18,823 nucleotides of DNA, taken from positions 75,389 to 94,211 of the forward strand of contig FR881278.1 in NCBI GenBank assembly GCA_000434735.1, given 5' to 3'. The stretch's first letter is position 1. Every line of letters starts with the position of its first letter. This document shows positions 1 through 6,686 of the stretch, piece after piece. The notes beneath the pieces are model-generated. The model ran no database searches. It saw nothing but the letters and a program-made list of their open reading frames with translations, and had not been told where the DNA came from. The stretch comes from Bacteroides sp. CAG:530. Its GTDB lineage: Bacteria; Bacteroidota; Bacteroidia; Bacteroidales; Bacteroidaceae. A program made the translations under genes and the position numbers.

Positions 1-534
1 CTGAACCGCGCTACTATATATATGGAAAAAGGAATGCTCGACAAAGCATATCTTGATTATTGCAACGTAATAGATTTGTTGCCCGAAGACAAGGAAGCTC
101 GCTTGTTCCGTGCCTATATCTACATGCAGCGCCGCCAATATAAAGAAGCGCGTATAGATTATAATGTGATAATAGGCAAGGATTTCGGCAACAAACCCGC
201 TCGCATCGGTTTGGCAATGCTGGATCAGAAAGAAGAAAAATATGTATCTGCCACCGATAGAATAAATCTACTTATACACGATTATCCCGAAGATGCTTCA
301 TTACTGAAGATGCGTGCCAACTTAGAGTTGGAACAAGGACAAGACGAAGCAGCGCTTGCCGATTTGGAAGCTGCTGTGCGCAGAGAACCATCATCGGGCG
401 AGACATACGAACTGATGGGCGACATCTGCCTTCGACTGAAGAAAAAAACAGAAGCATGTAAATACTACGAAGAGGCTATTCAGTCCGGAGTATCTCGTGC
501 TTCTTTAAGTGATAAATTGAAAAAATGCCGTTAA
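1..534 (+). CDS. Tetratricopeptide-repeat protein, 5' end outside the window
   Basis: The reading frame is open from the first base (LNRATIYMEKG...) and ends at TAA 532-534, so 177 C-terminal residues are visible. The first internal ATG at base 22 is inside a repeat and is not a credible start. The visible part is about five TPR-like helix pairs, with typical A/G/Y spacing such as RATIYMEKGMLDKAYLDYCN, RAYIYMQRRQYKEARIDY and RANLELEQGQDEAALADLE. TPR arrays are protein-protein scaffolds; partner and cellular location cannot be told because the N-terminus, where a signal peptide might lie, is missing. The gene converges on recQ and its stop codon overlaps the recQ stop. The TPR fold is clear; the role is unknown. 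Confidence 0.85.
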   Translation: MNRATIYMEKGMLDKAYLDYCNVIDLLPEDKEARLFRAYIYMQRRQYKEARIDYNVIIGKDFGNKPARIGLAMLDQKEEKYVSATDRINLLIHDYPEDASLLKMRANLELEQGQDEAALADLEAAVRREPSSGETYELMGDICLRLKKKTEACKYYEEAIQSGVSRASLSDKLKKCR

Positions 535-2366
535 TGCGGATTAGACTCAAGGTGTTTCTTTATAACACTTACAAAGTCTTTTCCGTATCTTTCTTTCTTG
601 TATTCGCCGATGCCACTTATGGTGCCGAATGCTTCTATCGTGTCCGGCTTGGATGATGCAAGCAAGTGAAGAACCTTGTCCGACAGAACTATATACGCAG
701 GGATGGCTTGCTGGTCGGCAAGCTTTTTGCGTAGCTGTCGCAATTCTTCGAACAGCGTATCGCTTTCTCCGTCGAATACGGTAGGAGTGGGTATGGCTTG
801 CTGAACTGGTGTTGCTCCCTTTTTGCGCTTTGTGGTGGTTTGCTCTTCTCGCTTTATGACTACAAGCATGGCTTTCTCTTTGCCGAACAATACATTTCGT
901 CCTATCTCTGTAACCTTCAGGCGGCTGTTCTCGTTGTAAGCTATTTCTATATATCCCAAGTGAAGCATCTGCAATATATAGTCGTTCCAGTCGCGTCCGG
1001 GTATATCTCTTCCCACGCCATAAGTCTTCAGCTTATCATATCCTTTTTCTATTACCTCTTTCGAAGCCGATCCTTTCAAGATATCTATAAGTGTGCCCGA
1101 TCCTATTTGCTCGTCGGTGCGTATTATGGCGCTAAGAGCCTTCTGCACTATAACGCTGCCGTCGAACCGTTGAGGTGGATTACGGCAAACATCGCAGTTG
1201 CCGCAGTCGTGGTCGGTAGTCTCGCCGAAATAATTCAGCAGAATTCTTCTTCGGCATATATCCGCCTCGGCATACTGCTGCATTCGTTTCAGCTTCTCCA
1301 TGTTTATTTCCTGCTGATTGCTTTCGGAAGCGAACTTAGATAACAGAACAATGTCGCCTAGCGAATAGAATAATAAAGTATCTCCAGGCAAACCATCTCG
1401 TCCGGCTCGTCCTATTTCCTGATAAAAGCTCTCTATACTTTTAGGCAAGTTATAATGAATAATCCATCGCACGTTCGATTTATCTATACCCATACCGAAG
1501 GCGATGGTAGCGCATACCACCTGCACACGGTCGTTTATGAAATCGTCTTGAGCTTGGTCTCGTGCGGCGGCACTTAGTCCCGCATGATACACAGCCGTAG
1601 TTATACCTTCCTCTTCCAGCATCTCGGCTACCTTCTCGGTTTTGCTGCGACTCATGCAATAGATTATTCCGCTCTCACCGTGATGGCGGCGAATGAAATC
1701 GAAGATAGTTTTCATTTTCTCTTTTTGGCGATAACCTCTGCGTACGTCAAGACTCAGGTTTGGGCGGTCGAACGACGAAATGAATATCTCCGGATCTTTC
1801 AATTGCAATTGTTTTAGAATATCCTGTCGCGTCACCTTGTCGGCGGGAGCTGTCAGTGCCACTATCGGCACATCAGGAAACTGCTTTCTCAACGCCGACA
1901 GTTGCGTATACTCAGGACGGAAATCGTGTCCCCATTGCGAGATACAGTGAGCCTCGTCTATGGCGAAGAGAGATATGTTTATATCCTTTAAAAGATAATC
2001 CATCTCTGCCAATAATCTTTCGGGCGATATGTAAAGCAACTTAACCCGTCCTTGCCGGCATTCAAAGCAAACATTGGCATTGGTGGTCTCATTGTTGGCG
2101 CTGTTAAGAGCGCGAGCTATAATACCGTTTTCCTGCAGACTCTCTACCTGGTCTTTCATGAGCGAGATGAGCGGTGAAACCACTACGGCAGTACCGTTCA
2201 TCAACAGTGCCGGAAGTTGGTAGCATATAGACTTGCCGCCTCCGGTAGGCATCAGCACAAGAGAGTCTTTTTTATTAAGAATGCGGGTTATAATATCTTT
2301 TTGCAGCGGGCGAAACTGAGAGTATCCGAAATATGATTTTAAGGTTTTAAGAATTTCCGATTCCAT
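531..2366 (-). CDS. recQ: ATP-dependent DNA helicase RecQ
   Basis: A 3'-5' superfamily-2 DNA helicase of recombination and replication-fork repair, 611 residues, close to the E. coli protein. In order: motif 0 (F18-R-P-L-Q22), Walker A MPTGGGKS (39-46), DEAH box (137-140), the aromatic-rich loop after it (QWGHDF), motif VI QEIGRAGRDG (316-325), a zinc-binding cysteine set (C371, C388, C391, C394), an RQC winged helix, and a C-terminal HRDC domain (about 535-605). The start is the ATG at 2366, giving MESEILKTLKSYFGY, which aligns with known RecQ N-termini. The frame stays open upstream to a TTG at 2462, but that stretch is a tandem DNA repeat and would add an odd hydrophobic tail. The gene is convergent with the TPR gene, with stops sharing TTAA. 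A probable promoter lies at 2489-2519, making a leader of about 115 nt that contains the poly-G repeats. Confidence 0.97.
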   Translation of the reverse strand: MESEILKTLKSYFGYSQFRPLQKDIITRILNKKDSLVLMPTGGGKSICYQLPALLMNGTAVVVSPLISLMKDQVESLQENGIIARALNSANNETTNANVCFECRQGRVKLLYISPERLLAEMDYLLKDINISLFAIDEAHCISQWGHDFRPEYTQLSALRKQFPDVPIVALTAPADKVTRQDILKQLQLKDPEIFISSFDRPNLSLDVRRGYRQKEKMKTIFDFIRRHHGESGIIYCMSRSKTEKVAEMLEEEGITTAVYHAGLSAAARDQAQDDFINDRVQVVCATIAFGMGIDKSNVRWIIHYNLPKSIESFYQEIGRAGRDGLPGDTLLFYSLGDIVLLSKFASESNQQEINMEKLKRMQQYAEADICRRRILLNYFGETTDHDCGNCDVCRNPPQRFDGSVIVQKALSAIIRTDEQIGSGTLIDILKGSASKEVIEKGYDKLKTYGVGRDIPGRDWNDYILQMLHLGYIEIAYNENSRLKVTEIGRNVLFGKEKAMLVVIKREEQTTTKRKKGATPVQQAIPTPTVFDGESDTLFEELRQLRKKLADQQAIPAYIVLSDKVLHLLASSKPDTIEAFGTISGIGEYKKERYGKDFVSVIKKHLESNPH

Positions 2367-2380
2367 GTTATTGTAATTGA

Positions 2381-2451
2381 TTATATAAAAATAGTACCCC
2401 CCCACGACAATAAAATTATATAAAAATAGTACCCCCCCCACGACAATAAAA
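2381..2451. repeat. Two-copy tandem repeat (35 and 36 bp) with C7/C8 tract in the recQ leader
   Basis: Copy 1 is 2381-2415 and copy 2 is 2416-2451, directly abutting. They are the same apart from the length of a cytosine run, 7 in copy 1 (2397-2403) and 8 in copy 2 (2432-2439). On the recQ strand each reads as a T-rich start, GTCGT, the G run, then TACTATTTTTATATAA. The G run sits between TTTA and TATTTTTA, a one-mismatch version of the Bacteroidetes -7 box, with an 18- or 17-nt gap. Homopolymer runs of this sort are prone to slipped-strand length changes; whether this one varies or affects recQ is inference. Confidence 0.9.
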
Positions 2452-2488
2452 ATTTTCTTCAATTGCAGTGGAGTGACCTTACCTTGGA

Positions 2489-2519
2489 CAAAGATAACCG
2501 AAACTTCTGTCGTACCGAA
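2489..2519 (-). promoter_or_regulatory. Probable recQ promoter (Bacteroidetes -33/-7 type)
   Basis: On the minus strand the sequence reads TTCG, a 19-nt gap, then TATCTTTG (2496-2489). The second box matches TAnnTTTG exactly and the first has one mismatch to TTTG. Transcription would begin near 2482 and run through the tandem repeat before reaching the recQ ATG at 2366. Confidence 0.5.
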
Positions 2520-2598
2520 AAGTATATGTTTAAAATTGCAAATTATACTTGATGTGAATTATAAAATAATGTCATTGAAAAAATAAATGGCTAAATAT

Positions 2599-2629
2599 TT
2601 TGTATAATAAAAAACTATTAGCAAATTTG
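2599..2629 (+). promoter_or_regulatory. Probable promoter of the AraC-type regulator gene
   Basis: TTTG (2599-2602), a 19-nt gap, then CAAATTTG (2622-2629), one mismatch from the -7 consensus TAnnTTTG. The spacing is close to the usual one. The transcript would start near 2636 and leave a leader of about 55 nt that is very A-rich just before the ATG, which is common in this phylum. Confidence 0.5.
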
Positions 2630-2690
2630 TATAGGCGAATTGCGTATTAAAAATTAGAAGTAAACTATTTTTTAAAAAAAGATAAGACAG

Positions 2691-3155
2691 ATGAGAGAAG
2701 AAAACCAAGAAGCAGTACAGGGAGCTGAATCCGTGAGGAAACCTTACAATCTGAAAGAAAGAAAAATAAAGAATGCTGCTTACCGTGATATGATTCGTGC
2801 AGAGCTAGCCGATGAATTATACGATAAGATCATGAACATTATCGTTCTTCAGAAAAAGTATAAAGATCCTAATTATTCTGCTAAAGACTTAGCTAAAGAA
2901 TTAAAGACAAATACACGTTATTTGTCGGCTGTGATTAATTCACGTTTCGGTATGAACTATTCATGTTTGGTAAATGAATATCGTATTAAAGATGCTCAGC
3001 ACCTTTTGGTAGATAAGAGATATGCCGACAAGAATGTAGAAGAAATCAGCGCAATGGTGGGATTTGCTAACCGTCAGTCTTTTTATGCTGCTTTCTATAA
3101 GAATGTAGGTGTAACGCCTAATGCATATAGAAAGCAAAAAATGAAAAGCAGATGA
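2691..3155 (+). CDS. Small AraC-family DNA-binding regulator lacking a ligand domain
   Basis: A protein of 154 residues made of a charged N-terminal segment (about 1-45) and a complete AraC/XylS-type double helix-turn-helix domain (about 46-148). The first HTH is near residues 62-83 (SAKDLAKELKTNTRYLSAVI). The second is near 116-137, followed by the family signature GFANRQSFYAAFYKNVGVTP and NAYRK. There is no cupin, receiver or transmembrane sensor, so what controls it cannot be told; such stand-alone domains may be driven by abundance or a partner protein. The gene has its own probable promoter and is closed by a hairpin terminator at 3190-3236, so it looks monocistronic. The fold is certain; targets are unknown. 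It is divergent from recQ, which could place recQ under its influence, but nothing shows that directly. Confidence 0.9.
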   Translation: MREENQEAVQGAESVRKPYNLKERKIKNAAYRDMIRAELADELYDKIMNIIVLQKKYKDPNYSAKDLAKELKTNTRYLSAVINSRFGMNYSCLVNEYRIKDAQHLLVDKRYADKNVEEISAMVGFANRQSFYAAFYKNVGVTPNAYRKQKMKSR

Positions 3156-3189
3156 AATAAGAGGATAAACGGATATACTCAACAACAAT

Positions 3190-3236
3190 AAAGCTGTATC
3201 AAGAGTTTTTCAAGCTTTTGACACAGCTTTTGTTTT
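3190..3236 (+). terminator. Intrinsic terminator after the AraC-type gene
   Basis: Arms 3190-3205 and 3215-3230 pair over 16 positions with one A-C mismatch and one G-U pair, around a 9-nt loop. A T-rich tail (TTTTGTTTTA) follows. It separates the regulator from the peptidase gene downstream. Confidence 0.85.
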
Positions 3237-3260
3237 ATTATGTAATGTAAAATCAAGGTA

Positions 3261-5231
3261 ATGATGGATATGAAAAATGACTCTTTTCAGTATGTGGTAG
3301 ATCAGTTTGCCGATTTGCAGATATTGCGTTATAGGGTGGCTGGTTTTGATGAGTTGTCTCTTGAGCAGAAAATACTGGTGTATTATTTGTCGGAAGCGGC
3401 TCTTGAGGGACGTGATATTCTGTTCGACCAGAATGGGAAATATAATTTGAGGATAAGAAAACTGCTTGAGGCGGTATATGCACATTTTAAAGGCGACCGC
3501 TCTACTGCCGAGTTCAAGGCGTTCGAGGTGTACATGAAAAGGGTGTGGTTCTCGAATGGTATTCACCATCATTATGCTTGCGACAAATTTGTTCCCGGTT
3601 TTTCGGAAGGGTATCTTCGTGAGATAATGGCTGGAATAGACAGTAGCTTATTGCCGCTTAAAGAAGGAGAGACGGTAGAAGGCTTATGTACGGAATTGTT
3701 CCCAGTAATATTCAATCCGTCGGTGATGCCCAAACGAGTAAATCAAGCTGACGGAGAGGACTTGGTTGTTACGTCGGCGGCTAACTATTATGAGGGTGTT
3801 ACACAGCAGGAAGCCGAGGCGTTTTATGCCGACCAAAAAGAGAAGGGTAGCGCTACGGAACCGGTGATGTATGGCATGAACAGTCGTCTGGTAAAAGAAG
3901 ACGGAGTGCTGAAAGAACAGGTGTGGAAGTTGGGCGGTATGTATTCGTCGGCCATAGAGAAAATAGTAGGTTGGTTGCAGAAAGCTCAGGCGGTAGCCGA
4001 AAACGAAGAGCAGCGTGAAGTGATACGTTTGCTTATTGAATTCTATGAGACAGGCGACTTGCAGTTGTTCGACCGCTATTCTATCGCTTGGCTAAAGGAT
4101 ACTCATTCGCGAGTGGATTTTGTGAATGGCTTTATAGAAAGTTATGGCGACCCATTGGGGCTGAAAGCCAGCTGGGAGTCGATAGTCAACTTCAAGGATT
4201 TGGAAGCTACGCATCGCACAGAAACCATCAGCGATAACGCACAGTGGTTTGAAGACCATTCGCCAGTAGACGCTCGTTTCAAAAAGGAAAAGGTGAAAGG
4301 AGTTTCGGCAAAGGTTATAACCGCTGCTATGTTGGGCGGTGATTTGTATCCTTCTACAGCAATCGGAATCAATCTGCCTAATTCTAACTGGATACGCAGT
4401 GTGCACGGATCTAAATCGGTTACCATAGGAAACCTGACAAGCGCTTATAATCAGGCGGCACGTGGCAATGGCTTCCGCGAGGAGTTTGTTTATTCAAAAG
4501 AAGAACTCAACTTATTAGATAAGTATGCCGATGTAACCGACGATTTGCATACCGACCTTCACGAGTGCTTGGGGCATGGCTCGGGCAAGCTTCTGCCGAG
4601 AGTTGACCCTGATGCGCTGAAAGCATATGGTTCTACTATTGAAGAGGCGAGAGCCGATTTGTTCGGCCTCTATTATTTGCCCGACGAGAAAATGGTGGAA
4701 TTAAAATTGACACCCGACGGTGAAGCTTACAAGGCGGCTTATTACTCTTATATGATGAACGGACTCATGACTCAGCTGGTGCGTATAGAACCCGGATGCG
4801 ACGTAGAAGAAGCTCATATGCGAAACCGTCAGCTTATAGCTCGTTGGGCTTTGCGTCATGGAGAAGTCGATGGTGTGGTTGAAATGGTCAAGAAAGACGA
4901 AAAGACATTTGTACGCATAAATGATTATGCTAAATTGCGTAATCTGTTTGGCCAGTTGCTTGCCGAGATACAGCGTATCAAGAGCGAGGGCGACTTTAAT
5001 GCAGCTCGTGCTTTGGTAGAAGAATATGCGGTACGTGTAGATCCGTCGCTTCACGCCGAGGTATTGGAGCGTTATTCACGTTTGCACTTGGCTCCATACA
5101 AAGGTTTCGTCAATCCCGTTTATACCCCCGTTTATGATTCCAACGGACATATAACCAATGTTACTGTTGCATATACAGAGGGATATACTGAGCAAATGCT
5201 TCGCTACAGTAAGAATTATTCAAATCTTTAA
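3261..5231 (+). CDS. Dipeptidyl peptidase III, peptidase family M49, cytosolic type
   Basis: A zinc exopeptidase that removes dipeptides from the N-terminus of oligopeptides, 656 residues. The zinc site is H434-E-C-L-G-H439 with E435 as the likely general base. The second motif E461-E-A-R-A-D466 supplies the third ligand, E462 by analogy with E508 of the human enzyme. HECLGH with Cys in the third position, and only about 28 residues between the two motifs, are features I recall from the characterised Bacteroides enzyme; the human spacing is about 58. The start could be the ATG at 3261, 3264 or 3270. An in-frame stop at 3243-3245 rules out any longer form, and none of the starts gives a signal peptide or lipobox, so a cytosolic enzyme is inferred. 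No promoter motif stands out in the short gap after the preceding terminator. A strong terminator follows at 5269. Confidence 0.95.
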   Translation: MMDMKNDSFQYVVDQFADLQILRYRVAGFDELSLEQKILVYYLSEAALEGRDILFDQNGKYNLRIRKLLEAVYAHFKGDRSTAEFKAFEVYMKRVWFSNGIHHHYACDKFVPGFSEGYLREIMAGIDSSLLPLKEGETVEGLCTELFPVIFNPSVMPKRVNQADGEDLVVTSAANYYEGVTQQEAEAFYADQKEKGSATEPVMYGMNSRLVKEDGVLKEQVWKLGGMYSSAIEKIVGWLQKAQAVAENEEQREVIRLLIEFYETGDLQLFDRYSIAWLKDTHSRVDFVNGFIESYGDPLGLKASWESIVNFKDLEATHRTETISDNAQWFEDHSPVDARFKKEKVKGVSAKVITAAMLGGDLYPSTAIGINLPNSNWIRSVHGSKSVTIGNLTSAYNQAARGNGFREEFVYSKEELNLLDKYADVTDDLHTDLHECLGHGSGKLLPRVDPDALKAYGSTIEEARADLFGLYYLPDEKMVELKLTPDGEAYKAAYYSYMMNGLMTQLVRIEPGCDVEEAHMRNRQLIARWALRHGEVDGVVEMVKKDEKTFVRINDYAKLRNLFGQLLAEIQRIKSEGDFNAARALVEEYAVRVDPSLHAEVLERYSRLHLAPYKGFVNPVYTPVYDSNGHITNVTVAYTEGYTEQMLRYSKNYSNL

Positions 5232-5268
5232 ATGCCCTATTAAAGCAGACCAGATTATTCTGGATGTT

Positions 5269-5321
5269 AAGCCTTCTATCATAGGTTACGTATTATACGG
5301 CTGATGATAGAAGGCTTTTTA
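5269..5321 (+). terminator. Intrinsic terminator after the DPP III gene
   Basis: A perfect 14-bp stem, AAGCCTTCTATCAT (5269-5282) with ATGATAGAAGGCTT (5304-5317), a 21-nt loop and a TTTTT tail. Confidence 0.9.
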
Positions 5322-5353
5322 TTGCCCTTTACTTGCAGATGTCGGGAAATCTT

Positions 5354-5381
5354 GCGAATATTGCATAAATATAGCGAATAT
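5354..5381. repeat. Direct repeat GCGAATAT, 20-bp period, before the alkylation-repair gene
   Basis: GCGAATAT occurs at 5354-5361 and again at 5374-5381, so the copies lie about two helical turns apart, 28-55 bases upstream of the ATG at 5409. That spacing would suit a dimeric regulator on one DNA face, but two 8-bp copies in AT-rich DNA may be chance. Confidence 0.35.
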
Positions 5382-5408
5382 CATATCACATTATGTAACT
5401 ATAGATAG

Positions 5409-6074
5409 ATGACACCAGAAGAATTACATCAGCAAATAAAAGATATAAAAGCACAGTTCCGCTTGTTTATGAACGGAATGGTATCGCAAAGCATGCGCGA
5501 AAAAGGACTCGATTATAAGTTGAATTTCGGAATAGAATATCCTCGTATTAAAGAAATAGCAGCCAGATGTACTCCGTCGCACGAGTTGGCTCAGGCTTTG
5601 TGGAAAGAAAATATACGTGAGTGTAAAATCATGGCGGGCTTGCTTCAGCCGGTAGATACGTTCTATCCGGAGATAGCCGAGATATGGATAGAAGGCATGG
5701 CATATCCAGAGTTGGCGGAATATACGGTGATGAATCTTTTCCAGAAGTTGCCGTATGCGTCGGAGGTGGTTTTCCCATGGATGGCTGACGACCGTGAGTA
5801 CTTCCAGCTATGCGGTTTCTTGCTAATAGCTCGCTTGCTTATGAAGGGACTCAAGATGAACGAGCGTGCTGAAGACGAATTTATAGACCAGGCAACCGTT
5901 TCGTTGAAGAGCGAATATCCTACCGTAGCGCGTGCTGCGGCCTTGGCAATGAAGAAATTTGCAGCTCAGAGCGGAGCGGCGAAGAAAAGAGTGCAGAAGG
6001 TTATCAGCTCGTTTTCGAATACCGACGACGCTGCATTCAGCGCATTGATTCAATCTATACGTGAGGATTTATAA
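5409..6074 (+). CDS. AlkD-like DNA alkylation repair protein (HEAT-like repeats)
   Basis: A 221-residue, nearly all-helical protein that I assign to the DNA alkylation repair/AlkD-like superfamily. Members of this fold wrap DNA with HEAT-like repeats, and the studied ones excise N3- and N7-alkylated purines. Supporting features are the N-terminal helix with MVSQSMREKGLDYKLNFGIEYPRI, the segment WKENIRECKIMAGLL (about residues 72-86), where family members carry a conserved Trp and Glu/Arg, and repeated helix pairs up to the C-terminus. The family call is good. Whether it is a glycosylase or a non-catalytic relative cannot be decided, because I cannot place the active-site Asp/Trp/Arg residues with certainty. 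It is flanked by the DPP III terminator and the Fur promoter, so it appears to be a single-gene unit. No -7 box is obvious upstream. Confidence 0.75.
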   Translation: MTPEELHQQIKDIKAQFRLFMNGMVSQSMREKGLDYKLNFGIEYPRIKEIAARCTPSHELAQALWKENIRECKIMAGLLQPVDTFYPEIAEIWIEGMAYPELAEYTVMNLFQKLPYASEVVFPWMADDREYFQLCGFLLIARLLMKGLKMNERAEDEFIDQATVSLKSEYPTVARAAALAMKKFAAQSGAAKKRVQKVISSFSNTDDAAFSALIQSIREDL

Positions 6075-6139
6075 ACCATTGCAGGAGACTAATTGTTTTT
6101 TACGGAATAGGGGATAAGTCATTTTTTCATTCTAATCTT

Positions 6140-6168
6140 TTTGGATTGGATAAAAAAGGCTAACTTTG
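6140..6168 (+). promoter_or_regulatory. Probable promoter of the fur-purA unit
   Basis: TAACTTTG (6161-6168) is an exact TAnnTTTG -7 box. TTTG at 6140-6143 lies 17 nt upstream as the -33 box. Transcription would start near 6175, only about 14 nt before the ATG at 6189. An imperfect 7-bp hairpin (6131-6150) overlaps the -33 region. Confidence 0.65.
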
Positions 6169-6188
6169 ACCCCTGAACGATTTATCAG

Positions 6189-6647
6189 ATGGAAGAGAAT
6201 ATAAAAGATAAGGTCAAACAACTTCTTACAGATTATCTGCAGAAGAACGGGCATCGAAAGACGCCCGAACGTTACGCTATACTCGATACTATATATTCCT
6301 TGCGAGGACATTTCGATATAGACACCCTTTACTCTTATATGGCCGATAAAGAAAAATTCCGTGTAAGTCGTGCCACGCTGTATAATACGATTATATTGCT
6401 TATCGATGCTGGGTTAGTAATAAAGCATCAGTTCGGAAACACATCGCAGTATGAACGTTCTTATAATAACGAAACCCACCATCACATGATTTGTACCTCT
6501 TGCGGAAAGGTAACCGAGTTTGAAGACGAAGCTCTGAAACAAGCTATCGCTCAGACAAAGCTTCGAAGTTTTCATCCATCACATTATTCATTGTACATTT
6601 ACGGGCTGTGCAGCAAATGCATGGCGGCCAAGAAGAAAAAGAAATAA
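6189..6647 (+). CDS. fur: Fur-family metal-responsive repressor, Fur-like rather than PerR-like
   Basis: A 152-residue Fur superfamily regulator: N-terminal winged helix (about 1-84, recognition helix SRATLYNTIILL at 60-71) and C-terminal dimerisation domain. Structural zinc cysteines are C102-x2-C105 and C141-x2-C144. Sensing-site candidates are H41, E89, H97, H99 and E110. Aligned by eye with B. subtilis PerR, E89 and E110 replace the two aspartates (D85, D104) of the peroxide sensor and match the glutamates of E. coli Fur, which favours an iron-type sensor; Zur or another subtype is not excluded. It ends with a Lys tail (AAKKKKK). A near-consensus promoter sits just upstream. Only 39 bases separate it from purA, with no terminator, so co-transcription is likely. 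Confidence 0.9.
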   Translation: MEENIKDKVKQLLTDYLQKNGHRKTPERYAILDTIYSLRGHFDIDTLYSYMADKEKFRVSRATLYNTIILLIDAGLVIKHQFGNTSQYERSYNNETHHHMICTSCGKVTEFEDEALKQAIAQTKLRSFHPSHYSLYIYGLCSKCMAAKKKKK

Positions 6648-6686
6648 ATATAATATAAGGTATAATTTATAGCCAAAAAGAAAACC

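Larger units (their letters stand above)
2367..2690. other. Divergent intergenic region recQ / AraC-type regulator
   Basis: This 324-base AT-rich spacer has no credible gene. From the recQ side it holds a tandem repeat with G tracts (2381-2451), a recQ-oriented promoter candidate (2489-2519), a stretch of about 75 bases with no recognised signal, and a promoter candidate for the regulator gene (2599-2629). No RNA gene or riboswitch fold was recognised. Confidence 0.7.

Noticed and set aside
798..1343. Open frame on the plus strand inside recQ, hydrophobic translation
   Set aside because: Antisense to conserved helicase and RQC coding sequence. The hydrophobicity comes from complementing charged codons.
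2367..2462. N-terminal extension of RecQ from a TTG at 2462
   Set aside because: The 32 extra residues are encoded by the tandem repeat, start with TTG, and have no counterpart in known RecQ proteins. The ATG at 2366 gives the normal N-terminus. It is kept only as part of the slippage finding.
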